Shown here: positions 4,989 to 5,024 of the stretch, piece by piece
Layout of the letters: every line of letters starts with the position of its first letter
How positions within the stretch are numbered: the first letter of the stretch is position 1
Assembly: GCA_944332505.1 (NCBI GenBank)
Contig: CALVKC010000094.1
Span: 1-5,024, forward strand
Origin: an uncultured Bacilli bacterium
GTDB lineage: Bacteria; Bacillota_I; Bacilli_A; RF39; UBA660
Direction of reading: 5' to 3'
Length of the DNA: 5,024 nt
Notes under the pieces: generated by a model
What the model was told of the DNA's origin: nothing
The model's input: the letters and a program-made list of their open reading frames with translations, nothing else
Databases searched by the model: none
Made by a program: the position numbers and the translations under genes

Positions 4989-5024
4989 AAGTCCTGTGCG
5001 TCTACCTATTCCGCCACTTGGGCA

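Larger units (their letters stand above)
4258..5023 (-). tRNA. tRNA-Leu(UAA), split by a group I intron
   Basis: The two exons are 4989-5023 (35 nt, G1 to U34) and 4258-4311 (54 nt, A35 to the encoded CCA). Joined, they give an 89-nt class II tRNA: acceptor GCCCAAG/CTTGGGC with A73, D stem GCG/CGC, anticodon stem CAGGA/TCCTG with loop CTTAAAA (anticodon TAA), a long variable arm CGGGT/ACCCG, and T arm GCCGG/CCGGC with TTCAAGT. All stems pair fully. The 677-nt insertion after the first anticodon base means no functional tRNA is made without splicing. It reads UUA codons (and UUG by wobble), and UUA is very common in this AT-rich genome, so splicing is probably essential unless another copy exists. 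Its promoter lies beyond the window edge. Confidence 0.95.

Noticed and set aside
1..5024. CRISPR array, insertion sequence or att-site repeats
   Set aside because: No regularly spaced direct repeats, transposase frames or duplicated tRNA ends are seen; the only mobile element with support is the group I intron.

Overview
The window comes from a very AT-rich, Gram-positive type bacterium, most likely a low-GC Bacillota (Firmicutes) of the Bacilli/Erysipelotrichia/RF39-like or Clostridia kind. Support for this is a clear spoVS gene, strong AGGAGG-type ribosome binding sites, sigma-A-like promoters, a reverse rubrerythrin-rubredoxin protein typical of anaerobes, and short intergenic gaps with compact hairpin-plus-U terminators. 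Trp is encoded by TGG and TGA is used as a stop, so this is the standard bacterial code and not a mycoplasma code. The exact taxon cannot be fixed from this sequence.

Layout. Positions 1-72 hold a terminator that can work in both directions. On the minus strand, read right to left, come a short single-stranded DNA-binding protein (1356-1682), an XRE-type repressor-like regulator (924-1280) and a membrane-anchored, degenerate polysaccharide-deacetylase-like protein (73-861). A divergent promoter region (about 1683-1901) separates these from a plus-strand gene of unknown function with a C-terminal membrane anchor (1902-2666). That gene converges on rubrerythrin (2702-3241, minus) across a shared bidirectional terminator. 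Upstream of rubrerythrin, all on the minus strand, lie spoVS (3310-3570), a six-helix DUF308/HdeD-like membrane protein (3639-4166) and tRNA-Leu(UAA) (4258-5023). Almost every gene has its own promoter and terminator, so the window is a string of single-gene transcription units rather than one operon.

The most striking element is at the right end. The tRNA-Leu(UAA) gene is split in the anticodon loop, after U34, by a 677-nt group I self-splicing intron. The core can be read directly: P1 with the U.G pair at the splice site, P, Q, R and S elements, GAAA tetraloops in L2 and P9, and a terminal omega-G. The intron carries an HNH homing-endonuclease-like gene in its P6 loop. The insertion site matches the tRNA-Leu(UAA) intron known from cyanobacteria and plastids, but here it sits in a Firmicute-like genome and has an endonuclease passenger. 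That endonuclease has lost one zinc-knuckle cysteine (Arg at residue 102), so its activity is uncertain.

A second pattern is extreme compaction of regulatory DNA. In two places the -35 box of a gene lies inside the terminator hairpin of the gene before it, and one terminator stem contains the stop codon of its own gene.
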